Source: a virus. Taken from it: a DNA stretch of 64,000 bases. The stretch's first letter is position 1. The number at the start of each line of letters is the position of its first letter. The stretch lies in IMG/VR virus record IMGVR_UViG_3300027833_002114, positions 1 to 64,000 of that record; one strand, given 5' to 3'. The notes under the pieces are model-generated. The model saw only the letters and a program-made list of their open reading frames with translations, ran no database searches and was not told the origin of the DNA. The position numbers and the translations under genes were made by a program. Positions 33,579-41,988 of the stretch are shown here, piece by piece.

Positions 33579-36293
33579 ATGAGAAAACTATTATTAGTTG
33601 GATTGATGCTCTTAACGAGTATCGTTACTTTTGCACAAGTTAGTGGGAAAGTATTAGACATCGAAACTAATGACCCTCTACCAGGAGCAACCATCATCGT
33701 TCAAGGAACGGCGGATGGAGTTGTAACTGGTTTTGATGGTACATTTGAAATCGATGTTAAAAACGGAGAAGAATTGATTATCTCCTATCTAGGGTATGAA
33801 ACTGCATTTGTTGTTTCTACTGTGGATGATTTTATGGAAATCTACTTAGAACCAGACCTAAATCAATTAGGTGAGGTTGTAGTAACTTCTGGTGTAATTG
33901 ATATTGCGAAGGTGAGAGAAACTCCTGTTGCTGTATCAACCATTTCACCATCAGAGATTGCGTTAAAAGTAGGTAACCAAGAGTTTCCTGAAATCATGAA
34001 TAAAACTCCTGGAGTTTACGCTACCAAACAAGGTGGTGGTTATGGTGATTCAAGAATCTCTTTAAGAGGATTTGACCAAAGAAACACTTCTTTCCTTATT
34101 AATGGGCAACCAGTTAATGATATGGAAAACGGATGGGTTTATTGGTCTAACTGGCAAGGTTTAACTGATGTTGCAAGTGGTATCCAATTACAGAGAGGAT
34201 TGGGAGCTTCAAGATTAGCAGTACCATCTGTTGGTGGAACTGTATCAATCTTTACAAAAGCTGCTGAAGCAAGAAAAGGTGCATCTGTACAACAATCAGT
34301 TGGTAATGATGGATACTTTAAAACTACTGCTTCTGTATCAACAGGATTATCTGATAATGGATGGGCTACATCTGTGTTACTTTCTAAGTGGCAAGGTGAT
34401 GGTTATATCTATAACACAAAAGGAGAGGGTTACACTTACTTCTTTGCGTTAGGATATGCACCTGAAGATTCAGACCATTCTGTTAACTTTTCTTTCTTAG
34501 GTGCTGGACAATGGCATCACCAAAGAGATGTTTGGGTTTCTATTAGAGATTACCAAAACTTCGGTAAAGAAGGAATTGATAGAAGATGGAATTCCAATGG
34601 TGGTGTTTTAAATGGTGAAGAATTCTCAATGAGAAGAAACTTCTATAACAAACCATTAGCAACATTAAATTGGGATTGGGAAATCAACGATAACCTTAAA
34701 TTAGCTACATCATTATATGGTTCAGCTGGTAGAGGTGGAGGAACTGGTCCAAGAGGAAACAATTACAGAAACGCTACATCTGATATCTTACCATTCAGAA
34801 AGGATTTAACTGAACACTACTTAGAAAATGGTAGAGGTGCAAGAACTCCTGAAGGATTTATAGATTTCGATGCAGTTGTTGCTAACAATCAAGATACAAC
34901 AGACCCATATAGTGGAGCTATTGGTGCATTTGAAGGTCAGTTAATTGGTTCTAATGGATTCAGAGATGATGGTGTTAATAGAGAAGTTCTTGTAAGAAGA
35001 GCATCTATGAACTCTCATGACTGGGTTGGAGCAATCTCTAACTTAGAATACGAAAGTGGAAATTGGAAATATTCAGTTGGTGTGGATTTAAGAAACTATA
35101 CTGGTTATCATTATAGAACTCTTAACCACTTAATGGGATTAGATGGATACTACTCAACGGGTAATAGAAACTCTAATGGTCAAATTATCAATACTTTAGT
35201 GGAGGCATCTCCATTTAAAGGTACTGGTTTAAAAGGACCGAAGATTGATTATTACAATGTTGGTAAAGTTGGATGGCAAGGATTCAATGGTTTAGTTGAA
35301 TATAAGAATGATAAGATTTCTGCAGTATTACAAGCAGGTACTTCTAATCAATCTTTCCAAAGACTTGATTATTTCGACCAACCAGATAATCCAGAATCAG
35401 ATACTAAGAATCAAGGTGGAGGTTATCTTAAAGGTGGTGCAAACTACAACATTGATGATAAACAAAACGTATTCTTTAATGCTGGTATGATTTCAAGACA
35501 ACCACAATTTGGAGCAGTATTCCCTAACTATGCAAATGATGTTAATCCAGATTTACAAAACGAAGAAATTAAATCATTCGAATTAGGATATGGTTTCATT
35601 GGTAGTAACTTTAAAGTTAATGTTAATGCATATTCAACAGTATGGGGTAATAGATTCGTTCAAAGAAGTTTATCTAATCAACAAGGTGTAGATGGTTCAG
35701 CTCAATTTAAAGATATCGATGTAGTACACAATGGTATCGAAGTTGAAACTTCTTATAACCCAACAGATAAGTTGAGATTAAAAGGTATGTTATCAATCGG
35801 TGATTGGAGATATACTAATGATTTCTCAGCAGAATTATTTGATGACCAACAACAATCAATCGGTACAGGTACATTATACCTAAAAGATGCTAAAGTAGGA
35901 GATGCGGCTCAGTTCACAACTTATGTTGAAGCAGATTACGAGATTATCCAAGGATTAAGAGTTGATTTAGGATATAGATTCGTTGATGGATTATATGCTG
36001 ATTATTCAATCACAGATTCAGAATTTACTCAACCAGATAACCAAGGAGCTTTAAAATTACCGTCTTATGGATTGGCTGATTTAGGAGCAACTTATGTGTT
36101 TGATTTATTCGGAACTGATGCATCGTTTAGAGTTAACGTAAATAACTTATTTGATACTTACTACATTGCAGAGTCTAACACTAACATCCACGCTGATGGT
36201 AGTTCACAGACATGGAATGGTGTAGATACGAGAAACTCAGTATGGTTCGGATTCGGACGTACTTTCAACACATCTCTAAAAGTAAGATTCTAA
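33579..36293 (+). CDS. TonB-dependent outer-membrane receptor (SusC-like)
   Basis: The 904-residue protein is complete. The signal peptide ends TFAQ (residue ~20). A carboxypeptidase-regulatory-like domain spans ~20-100 (VSGKVLDIETNDPLPGATI, FDGTFEIDV, ISYLGYE). The plug, about 110-225, contains PGVYATKQGGGYGDSRISLR, FLINGQPVND and a QLQRGLGASRLAV segment. A 22-strand-type barrel follows and ends in Phe (SLKVRF), the Bam signal. Such proteins import siderophores, glycans or vitamins using TonB. Finding a whole receptor in a phage is unusual; it could change nutrient uptake or mask the phage's own receptor. A terminator follows directly. Confidence 0.92.
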   Translation: MRKLLLVGLMLLTSIVTFAQVSGKVLDIETNDPLPGATIIVQGTADGVVTGFDGTFEIDVKNGEELIISYLGYETAFVVSTVDDFMEIYLEPDLNQLGEVVVTSGVIDIAKVRETPVAVSTISPSEIALKVGNQEFPEIMNKTPGVYATKQGGGYGDSRISLRGFDQRNTSFLINGQPVNDMENGWVYWSNWQGLTDVASGIQLQRGLGASRLAVPSVGGTVSIFTKAAEARKGASVQQSVGNDGYFKTTASVSTGLSDNGWATSVLLSKWQGDGYIYNTKGEGYTYFFALGYAPEDSDHSVNFSFLGAGQWHHQRDVWVSIRDYQNFGKEGIDRRWNSNGGVLNGEEFSMRRNFYNKPLATLNWDWEINDNLKLATSLYGSAGRGGGTGPRGNNYRNATSDILPFRKDLTEHYLENGRGARTPEGFIDFDAVVANNQDTTDPYSGAIGAFEGQLIGSNGFRDDGVNREVLVRRASMNSHDWVGAISNLEYESGNWKYSVGVDLRNYTGYHYRTLNHLMGLDGYYSTGNRNSNGQIINTLVEASPFKGTGLKGPKIDYYNVGKVGWQGFNGLVEYKNDKISAVLQAGTSNQSFQRLDYFDQPDNPESDTKNQGGGYLKGGANYNIDDKQNVFFNAGMISRQPQFGAVFPNYANDVNPDLQNEEIKSFELGYGFIGSNFKVNVNAYSTVWGNRFVQRSLSNQQGVDGSAQFKDIDVVHNGIEVETSYNPTDKLRLKGMLSIGDWRYTNDFSAELFDDQQQSIGTGTLYLKDAKVGDAAQFTTYVEADYEIIQGLRVDLGYRFVDGLYADYSITDSEFTQPDNQGALKLPSYGLADLGATYVFDLFGTDASFRVNVNNLFDTYYIAESNTNIHADGSSQTWNGVDTRNSVWFGFGRTFNTSLKVRF

Positions 36294-36305
36294 AACTTAT
36301 AAAAT

Positions 36306-36331
36306 AAGGGGGATTAATTTCCCCCTTTTTT
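36306..36331 (+). terminator. Intrinsic terminator after the TonB-dependent receptor
   Basis: AAGGGGGA (36306-36313) pairs with TTCCCCCTT-side bases (36320-36327) around a TTAATT loop and runs straight into a T-tract (36326-36331). It is the clearest Rho-independent terminator in the window, and it isolates the receptor gene from the next unit. Confidence 0.85.
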
Positions 36332-36334
36332 ATT

Positions 36335-36580
36335 ATGAAAAGCACAAAAAAAACTAATAGAATAGAGTTATTATATCAATATGGTGTAATATACTTCGGT
36401 ACAGCATTAATGATGCTTTCTCCATTCATTATCGATTCAATTTATGGAAAGATGGGAATGGTTGTGGGGTTAATCCTCATTACAGTACAAACACAAAGAA
36501 CAAAACAATATAATTTATCCTTACTTAATTTAGTAGGAATCACTGGTTACATATATTCACTTATAAAAACATGGTTATGA
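36335..36580 (+). CDS. Small membrane protein, 81 residues
   Basis: After a basic start (KSTKKTNR), two hydrophobic segments at about residues 18-33 and 40-48, plus a third weaker one near the C-terminus, predict an inner-membrane protein. It begins three bases after the terminator T-tract. Its stop overlaps the start of the secreted nuclease (ATGA), suggesting joint translation. Function is unknown. Confidence 0.6.
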   Translation: MKSTKKTNRIELLYQYGVIYFGTALMMLSPFIIDSIYGKMGMVVGLILITVQTQRTKQYNLSLLNLVGITGYIYSLIKTWL

Positions 36581-37359
36581 AAAAATTATTAATATTAGTT
36601 TTAATCTTATTTACCTTAACATCGTTTTCAACAACGATGTTTTGGGGTAAGATAGGACATAGAACAGTTGGTGAAATTGCACAAAGACAATTAACACTAA
36701 CAACAGAACAACGAGTTAATGAAATTTTAGATGGACAAACACTTGCAGTTGCAAGTACTTGGGCAGATGAGATGAGGAGTAATCCTGATTTTGATAAATT
36801 TTCAACTTGGCATTATGTTAATCTTCCAATTGATAAAAATTATGAGGAAGTAGAACATACACAAGAAAATGTAGTAAAAATGATTAATACTGCAATTCCT
36901 ATTTTACAATCACCATCTGCATCAAAAGAGATGAAAGCGTTTTGGTTAAAGTATTTGGTTCATATGGTAGGAGATTTGCACCAACCTTTACATACTGGAA
37001 GATTTGAAGATTATGGTGGTAGTAAAATCAAAGTAAACTTCAAAGGAAGAAAAGGAGCAGAGAATCAAACGAATCTTCATGTATTATGGGATACCGATAT
37101 GATTGATGATTACAAGATGAGTTATACTGAATATGCTGATAAATTACAAAACCAATTTAAAGATACAGTAGTGGAACAAGGAAATGCTATCAAGTGGGCA
37201 AATGAATCACATGAGTATGTATCTAAGATTTATGAAACAAAAGATGGTTCATATTTATCATATGATTATGTATATGAGAATCTACCAATCGTAGATGAGA
37301 GATTATATTTTGCTGGAATCAGATTGGGTAACCTTTTAAATGAGATATTTGGAGAATGA
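36577..37359 (+). CDS. Secreted S1/P1-type nuclease
   Basis: This protein of about 260 residues has a signal peptide ending near FSTTMF. The mature part starts WGKIGHRTVGEIA; in this family the new N-terminal Trp and the His of GH bind the zinc cluster. Other ligands are visible in STWADEMR, WHYVNLP, VHMVGDLHQPLH and NLHVLWD. S1/P1 enzymes cut single-stranded DNA and RNA and remove 3' phosphates, acting outside the cytoplasm. The ATG at 36577 (ATGA overlap) is preferred to one at 36571. It is the second exported nuclease in the window, of an unrelated fold. Confidence 0.9.
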   Translation: MKKLLILVLILFTLTSFSTTMFWGKIGHRTVGEIAQRQLTLTTEQRVNEILDGQTLAVASTWADEMRSNPDFDKFSTWHYVNLPIDKNYEEVEHTQENVVKMINTAIPILQSPSASKEMKAFWLKYLVHMVGDLHQPLHTGRFEDYGGSKIKVNFKGRKGAENQTNLHVLWDTDMIDDYKMSYTEYADKLQNQFKDTVVEQGNAIKWANESHEYVSKIYETKDGSYLSYDYVYENLPIVDERLYFAGIRLGNLLNEIFGE

Positions 37360-37901
37360 GTAAATTAATAAACCTCTTTGGTGGACCTGGTATTGGAAAA
37401 TCTTCAATAGCAAATGGAATCACCTATAAACTAAAAAAACAACACATTAGTTGTAACAACCCATATGAATTTCCCAAACGATTAGCTTGGGATAAAAATA
37501 TACCAGCAATATCAGACCAACTTTATGTATTTGCAAATCAACATAGAGGAATAGCAGAATGTTATGGTAAAGTAGATTATATAATAATCGATTCACCAAT
37601 TTTATTTTCTACAATTTACCACAGATATTATACAGAAGGATATCCTGCTGAATTTTATGGAGAACCTTTCCATAATTTAGTTATTGATTTACATAGAAAA
37701 TATGATAGTATCAATATCTTATTAAAACGAGGTGAAACTAAACACAATGATAATGAACGATTTCAAGATTTGAAACAATCACTTGAAATAGATGAGTTGT
37801 GTAAAAAAGTATTAGAAGAAAATAAAGTTCCTTACCATGAAATAGAGGTTGGACCAAAAACCGTAAAAAAAATTATGAAATTATTAGGAAAGTCCAAATA
37901 A
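37356..37901 (+). CDS. P-loop kinase-like NTPase (AAA_28 type)
   Basis: The 181-residue protein has Walker A GGPGIGKSS (residues 9-17) near the N-terminus and a Walker B-like strand KVDYIIIDSPILF. The size and the ANQHRGIAECYGKVDYI pattern fit the small P-loop kinases of phages related to nicotinamide riboside or deoxynucleoside kinases. A basic lid segment KRGETKHNDNERF could bind substrate phosphates. The start overlaps the nuclease stop (ATGA). The substrate cannot be assigned. Confidence 0.75.
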   Translation: MSKLINLFGGPGIGKSSIANGITYKLKKQHISCNNPYEFPKRLAWDKNIPAISDQLYVFANQHRGIAECYGKVDYIIIDSPILFSTIYHRYYTEGYPAEFYGEPFHNLVIDLHRKYDSINILLKRGETKHNDNERFQDLKQSLEIDELCKKVLEENKVPYHEIEVGPKTVKKIMKLLGKSK

Positions 37902-37902
37902 T

Positions 37903-37925
37903 TTTCGTATATTTGTATAACAAAT
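37903..37925 (+). promoter_or_regulatory. Palindromic -7 promoter, ACAAAT form
   Basis: TTTTCG, TATATTTG (37909-37916) and ATTTGTATAACAAAT (37911-37925) lie directly after the kinase stop and 13 bases before the ATG at 37939. It would drive the clamp-loader unit through 39527. Confidence 0.8.
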
Positions 37926-37938
37926 AATAATAGATAAA

Positions 37939-38163
37939 ATGGCAAACTTACAAGAAATAGCAAAAAAGTTTAGAGTATCAGATAATTTTCTGAACTCAAA
38001 AGAAGATGCGTTACTAATCGTAGCAACATCAATGGTAGATTTAATCGGTGAATTAAACAGAAATCAAAACAGAGGTATTGATGAAAATCAAAAACAATCA
38101 CTAATTACTAAATTAGAAAAGTTAGGAGAATTTTGTAAAGAAGTAAAAAACTCTACATTTTAA
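37939..38163 (+). CDS. Small helical protein upstream of the clamp loader, 74 residues
   Basis: The protein is helical, with AKKFRVSDNFLNSKEDALLI and a Lys-rich C-terminal helix. No known family. It is the first gene behind a palindromic promoter and ends one base before the clamp-loader gene, so a replication-linked role is plausible. Confidence 0.6.
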   Translation: MANLQEIAKKFRVSDNFLNSKEDALLIVATSMVDLIGELNRNQNRGIDENQKQSLITKLEKLGEFCKEVKNSTF

Positions 38164-38164
38164 T

Positions 38165-39118
38165 ATGGCATTTTTCGAAGATAATAACACACAACCAAAT
38201 AAGGTAGCAAATTCTCTATGGGTAGAGAAGTACAGACCTTCTAAACTAACAGAATACGTTGGTAATGAACATTTAAAGGATAAGGTAAAGGATTATCTTG
38301 AAAGTGGAGAAATCCCTCATCTTTTATTCTTCGGTAAAGCTGGTACAGGTAAAACAACATTAGCTAAGTTAATTGTAAATTCAATTGATTGTGACCATAT
38401 CATTATAAATGCATCTGATGAAAATAATGTAGATACCGTTCGTAATAAAGTAAAAGGATTTGCTTCAACTGTTGGTTTCAAAGATATGAAAATAATCATA
38501 CTTGATGAGTTTGATTATATGACACCAAATGCACAAGCACTTTTAAGAAACTTGATGGAAACGTTCTCAAAACATTGTAGATTCATTCTAACTTGTAATT
38601 ATGTTGAGAAAGTAATCTCACCAATTAGAAGTAGAACACAAGAGTTTCAGATTGTACCTCCAACTAAAAAAGATGTTGCAGTTCAAATATCACAGATTTT
38701 AGGTAGAGAATCTATTAGTTTCCAACCAGCAAACCTTGTACCTATCATTGATAGTTCATATCCTGATATTAGAAAGATTATCAATACTTGCCAGTTGAAT
38801 TCATCTAAGGGAGAATTAAAAGTTGATACAACCTCTGTAATTGATGCAGATATTAAATCAAAGGTAGTAGATATTCTTAAAGGTTCTGATGCAAAAGCCA
38901 ATAAATGGAAAAATATCAGACAAGCAGTTGCAGATGCGAGAGTACAAGATTTCACAGAACTTTATACGTTCTTATATGAAAAAGTAGAAGTTTATGGTGG
39001 TACAAATACCTCAAACATAATACTAATCTTATCAGAATCACAACACAAAGATGCATTGGTAGTAGATAAAGAAATTACCTTTATGAGTTGTATAATTCAA
39101 ATAGTTGGTATATTATGA
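38165..39118 (+). CDS. gp44: Clamp loader large subunit (gp44-like AAA+ ATPase)
   Basis: The 317-residue RFC-type ATPase starts LWVEKYRPSKLTEYVGNE. It has Walker A FFGKAGTGKTT, Walker B IIILDEFDYM, sensor 1 FILTCNYVEK and the arginine-finger SRC-like box PIRSRTQEF. Length matches T4 gp44 (319). In T4, four gp44 subunits and one gp62 open the gp45 ring and load it at primer ends; the gp62-like partner is at 40188. Its stop overlaps the start of a 33-residue gene. Confidence 0.94.
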   Translation: MAFFEDNNTQPNKVANSLWVEKYRPSKLTEYVGNEHLKDKVKDYLESGEIPHLLFFGKAGTGKTTLAKLIVNSIDCDHIIINASDENNVDTVRNKVKGFASTVGFKDMKIIILDEFDYMTPNAQALLRNLMETFSKHCRFILTCNYVEKVISPIRSRTQEFQIVPPTKKDVAVQISQILGRESISFQPANLVPIIDSSYPDIRKIINTCQLNSSKGELKVDTTSVIDADIKSKVVDILKGSDAKANKWKNIRQAVADARVQDFTELYTFLYEKVEVYGGTNTSNIILILSESQHKDALVVDKEITFMSCIIQIVGIL

Positions 39119-39216
39119 TAAACAAATTAAAAAAAGTTTGGAACTATCTAACTTGGTTAGAAGAACAACGAATGAAAGCCGCAATCAAATGTGGTAGTGC
39201 AGGACCTTTACTATGA
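39115..39216 (+). CDS. 33-residue peptide gene coupled to both neighbours
   Basis: A frame MINKLKKVWNYLTWLEEQRM ... GSAGPLL is locked between the clamp loader and a thioredoxin gene by an ATGA overlap at each end, which argues that it is translated. It is basic and amphipathic with two Trp in the first half. Function is unknown; it might bind the clamp loader or a host protein. Confidence 0.6.
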   Translation: MINKLKKVWNYLTWLEEQRMKAAIKCGSAGPLL

Positions 39217-39527
39217 TAAACTTAGAAACAGATTCACTTGATGTATTGATACGAACACAACCAAAGTTAATGGTTATGTTTGGAACTGATTGGTGTGGGA
39301 ATTGTGATGTTCTTAAACCATATTTTGAGAAAGTTTCTAATCAACAACAAAATAGACAAATTCCGTTTGTGTATGTTAATCCTGATAACTCACCAAATAG
39401 TAGAGAGTTAGTTGATTTAACAAACATACCAATGGTAGTTGCTTTTAAGAAAGGAAAGGTAATTGCAAATGAATATGGAAACAAAGAAGAGATAGTTGAT
39501 AAAGTTTTATCAATTTTATTAGGATAA
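39213..39527 (+). CDS. Thioredoxin-like protein (WCGNC)
   Basis: The 104-residue thioredoxin fold has active site DWCGNCDVLKP near residues 26-36 and the cis-Pro segment LTNIPMVVAF. The CGNC pair differs from the CGPC of the other thioredoxin at 16744, which implies a different redox potential or partner. It sits at the end of the clamp-loader unit, far from ribonucleotide reductase, so its target may be another phage or host protein. Confidence 0.85.
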   Translation: MINLETDSLDVLIRTQPKLMVMFGTDWCGNCDVLKPYFEKVSNQQQNRQIPFVYVNPDNSPNSRELVDLTNIPMVVAFKKGKVIANEYGNKEEIVDKVLSILLG

Positions 39528-39537
39528 ATAAAATATT

Positions 39538-39560
39538 TTTTGTATATTTGTATAACAAAT
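39538..39560 (+). promoter_or_regulatory. Palindromic -7 promoter, ACAAAT form
   Basis: TTTTTG, TATATTTG (39544-39551) and ATTTGTATAACAAAT (39546-39560) precede the ATG at 39573 by 12 bases. It lies in the short gap after the thioredoxin-like gene. Confidence 0.8.
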
Positions 39561-39572
39561 AAACTTTAAAAG

Positions 39573-39920
39573 ATGAAATACGACCACGAAAATCCATTAA
39601 ATGAAGCAGAGTTAGAAGCATTGGGTAATGAGAACTTTGATTCTTTTCTTGCATATCTCGATAGTAAAACAGAATATCTTAAACAATTCACTAAACCACT
39701 TAGTTCATATCATACCAAAAGATTTGCTTCATTAAGTTCAGCACAACAAGGTAAATCAATCACAGAAGAAGAACTTAAGAAAGCTAATGATATTGGTAGA
39801 AAGAATGAACTAGAAGCTATTGATAAGATTAAAAACAAAGAGTGGAAAGAGAAGGAAATCGAAATGTTAAAGAAAACAGTAAAAAATGTAAAAACAGACC
39901 GTTCACAATGGTTCGATTAA
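39573..39920 (+). CDS. Hypothetical helical protein, 115 residues
   Basis: A charged, nearly all-helical protein (LNEAELEALGNENFDSFLAY at the start; long Lys/Glu helix at ~75-105) likely to form a coiled coil. It is the first gene of a three-gene unit ending with the gp62-like subunit. No known motif. Confidence 0.6.
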   Translation: MKYDHENPLNEAELEALGNENFDSFLAYLDSKTEYLKQFTKPLSSYHTKRFASLSSAQQGKSITEEELKKANDIGRKNELEAIDKIKNKEWKEKEIEMLKKTVKNVKTDRSQWFD

Positions 39921-39931
39921 ATAAATAAATT

Positions 39932-40198
39932 ATGGCAAAGATTATAGGAATGAATAATGGTGGAAATACACCCCCACCTCAACAACCAAAGATAGATTTA
40001 TCTAAGGCAACAGAAATGAAATGTGAAGAATGTGGTGGTACTGTGTTTATACAAGGTACTAAGTTCTTGAAGATTTCAAAGATAGTAACAGGTACACCAC
40101 AAGATGCAATCATACCAGTAGAGTTATATCTATGTGGTGATTGTGGTGAAATAAACAAAGAGTTATTACCAAAAGAATTACAGAATAATGGCAACTAG
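39932..40198 (+). CDS. Zinc-ribbon protein, 88 residues
   Basis: Two CxxC knuckles, MKCEECGGTVF (about residues 29-39) and LYLCGDCGEIN (about 69-79), form a zinc ribbon. Between them is KFLKISKIVTGTPQDAIIPV, a pattern I associate with small conserved proteins of other large phages. Zinc ribbons bind nucleic acid or proteins; its link with the clamp-loader genes hints at replication or transcription. Its end overlaps the gp62-like gene by 11 bases. Confidence 0.75.
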   Translation: MAKIIGMNNGGNTPPPQQPKIDLSKATEMKCEECGGTVFIQGTKFLKISKIVTGTPQDAIIPVELYLCGDCGEINKELLPKELQNNGN

Positions 40199-40640
40199 AA
40201 CACTATTTGACCATATAACAAATATAACTTCAGTTCAAAATCCAAAGTATTGGGATAGTTTAGAAGATGCTGATAAGAAAACATGGAGTAACTATATGGT
40301 ACATCGTTTTCTTTCTATGAATCCTGATTGGATAGAAGTTCTTTCAGAGATACAACCATACACACAAGTTTTAGAACCGAAACAATTATATCTTGCTCTT
40401 ATCGGTATATTACCAAAAGGTAGAAGATATTTGAAATATACAAAAGGTAAGAAAGCAAACAAGTACGAATCTTGGTTAATTGATTTACTTATACAAGATT
40501 TTAATTGTTCAAGTATAGAAGCAGAAGATTATTGTGAAATACTTTATGCAACTAAAGAAGGTAGAGAAAATATAAAGTTCATTTGTGAAAAGTATGGTAT
40601 TGATAAGAAACAAATAACTAAATTAAAGTTGAAACTTTAG
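40188..40640 (+). CDS. gp62: Clamp loader small subunit (gp62-like)
   Basis: The 150-residue helical protein resembles T4 gp62 (187) in several places: SNYMVHRFLSMNPDWIE aligns with the SKFMVENALSQFPE region, and ALIGILPKGRRYLKYTK with its AAVPRGKRYGKWAK segment, followed by a helix ending LLIQDFNCSSIEAEDYCEIL. gp62 is the non-ATPase fifth subunit of the loader. The genes for gp44 and gp62, adjacent in T4, are separated here by about 1.1 kb and a promoter. Assignment rests on these patches, not on full alignment. Confidence 0.75.
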   Translation: MATRTLFDHITNITSVQNPKYWDSLEDADKKTWSNYMVHRFLSMNPDWIEVLSEIQPYTQVLEPKQLYLALIGILPKGRRYLKYTKGKKANKYESWLIDLLIQDFNCSSIEAEDYCEILYATKEGRENIKFICEKYGIDKKQITKLKLKL

Positions 40641-40668
40641 TAGAAAAAATTAGGATATATCAAATATT

Positions 40669-40691
40669 TTTCGTATATTTACATAGTAAAT
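40669..40691 (+). promoter_or_regulatory. Palindromic -7 promoter, GTAAAT form
   Basis: TTTCG, TATATTTA (40675-40682) and ATTTACATAGTAAAT (40677-40691) lie 13 bases before the ATG at 40705. This copy has a GGATATATCAAA flank instead of the CTCATTTATT flank. Confidence 0.75.
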
Positions 40692-40704
40692 AAAACATAA
40701 AAGT

Positions 40705-41562
40705 ATGGCAAGAGTAAGTTATTCTCAGTATGGTATGTATAGTTCATGCCAACAACAGTACAAATTAAATTATATTGATAAGTTAGGTATTAGTAATGCT
40801 AATATCCATCTTATATTTGGTAGTGCAATGCACGAAGTTATTCAACATTTCTTAGATGTGATGTATAATGTAACTAAAAAACAAGCATTAACACTTCCAC
40901 TTGAATCAATGTTACAAGATAAACTTGTAGAACACTTTACTAAGTATAAAGAAAAGATGGGTGAAGATGACCCATGTACTAAGAAAGAACTTCAAGAGTT
41001 CTTTGAGGATGGTAAGGCTATCCTAAAATACTTCACAAGTAAATTAGATAAGTTATACACTAAGAGTGGATTCGAACTTATTGCAATTGAACAAAGATTA
41101 AATGCTGAGATTAAACCTGGTGTTAACTTCATCGGTTTTATTGATGTACTCCTAAAGGATAAAACTACTCAAGATTATATTATCATTGATTTAAAAACAT
41201 CTACACGAGGTTGGAACAAATATCAGAAAGCTGATAAAGTAAAAACTTCTCAGATGTTACTATATAAGAAATTCTATTCTGAAAAATACGATATACCATT
41301 AGATAAGATTAAAGTAGAATATCAAATACTCAAACGAAAACTTTGGGAAGGTGCTGATTTTGTACAACCAAGGATATCTAAGTTTGTTCCTGCAAATGGT
41401 AAACCCTCAATGAATATGGCATGGAAAAATTTCATGTTCTTTGTTGATTCAGTATTTGGTGAAAATGGTGAGATAATTCAAACTGAGTTTCCAACTAATA
41501 AAGGTAAACCTTGTGATTGGTGTGAATTCAAACAACGAGGATTATGTTCTGCATGGAATTAG
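40705..41562 (+). CDS. Cas4/RecB-like PD-(D/E)XK nuclease with iron-sulfur cysteines
   Basis: The 285-residue protein has the nuclease core GFIDVLLKDK, then YIIIDLKTSTRGW (the DxK pair), and a conserved QMLLYKKFY helix. Four Cys fit the Cas4/AddB iron-sulfur pattern: Cys15 near the N-terminus and Cys270, Cys273 and Cys281 at the C-terminus (CDWCEFKQRGLC). It would be a metal-dependent exonuclease for DNA end processing in recombination or host DNA breakdown. No CRISPR array or other cas gene is present. It has its own promoter. Confidence 0.85.
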   Translation: MARVSYSQYGMYSSCQQQYKLNYIDKLGISNANIHLIFGSAMHEVIQHFLDVMYNVTKKQALTLPLESMLQDKLVEHFTKYKEKMGEDDPCTKKELQEFFEDGKAILKYFTSKLDKLYTKSGFELIAIEQRLNAEIKPGVNFIGFIDVLLKDKTTQDYIIIDLKTSTRGWNKYQKADKVKTSQMLLYKKFYSEKYDIPLDKIKVEYQILKRKLWEGADFVQPRISKFVPANGKPSMNMAWKNFMFFVDSVFGENGEIIQTEFPTNKGKPCDWCEFKQRGLCSAWN

Positions 41563-41582
41563 TAACGTTTTTATAATTTATA

Positions 41583-41597
41583 TATATTTATATAAAA
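41583..41597 (+). promoter_or_regulatory. TATATTTATATAAAA motif, candidate second-class promoter
   Basis: This AT-only motif is 16 bases before the ribbon-helix-helix gene. No palindromic -7 promoter is seen from here until 51233, so it may drive the 41.6-51.2 kb glycan genes. Confidence 0.45.
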
Positions 41598-41613
41598 CAA
41601 TAAAAGGATAGTT

Positions 41614-41808
41614 ATGGCAGAAACAAAACTTACAACAGTAAAAATAATTAAAGATATTTATTCTAAATTCAAAAAAATATCATTTGACTCAAATATAACC
41701 CTACAAAAACTGGTTAACAGGTCTGTAAACAAATATATTGAAGATGAAGATTTTAGATTGGATATTAATAAATATGATAATCTACATGAGAGCGGTTCTC
41801 AATTTTAA
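41614..41808 (+). CDS. Ribbon-helix-helix (Arc/CopG-like) DNA-binding protein
   Basis: The 64-residue protein has the RHH layout: beta strand LTTVKIIKDIY, helix SKFKKISFDSN, turn ITLQ, and helix KLVNRSVNKYIED. RHH dimers insert the strand into the DNA major groove and usually repress. Lying at the head of the glycan operon behind an AT-only motif, it could regulate this region or the palindromic promoters. A palindromic operator with a 3-base centre would suit a dimeric binder, but no link is shown. Confidence 0.7.
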   Translation: MAETKLTTVKIIKDIYSKFKKISFDSNITLQKLVNRSVNKYIEDEDFRLDINKYDNLHESGSQF

Positions 41809-41826
41809 TAAGAAAGTAAAAAAACA

Positions 41827-41967
41827 ATGAGTACAACAAGTAGTAACTCCGGACCTCAATTAAACACACTTAGGTCTACCTACAATGAATTAGTTTCTAA
41901 GAAGTTATTCTTAGGTAAAAGTAAAAAAGTACAATGGGAATCTAAGAGAAGATTCGGAAACATTTAA
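41827..41967 (+). CDS. Small basic protein, 46 residues
   Basis: An ATG opens a 46-codon frame with a Ser/Thr-rich start (MSTTSSNSGPQL) and a Lys/Arg-rich end (KKVQWESKRRFGNI). The frame fills the space between the RHH gene and the first glycosyltransferase, consistent with the dense packing. No family is recognised. Confidence 0.5.
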   Translation: MSTTSSNSGPQLNTLRSTYNELVSKKLFLGKSKKVQWESKRRFGNI

Positions 41968-41988
41968 AAAATTATTAATAAAGGTTAT

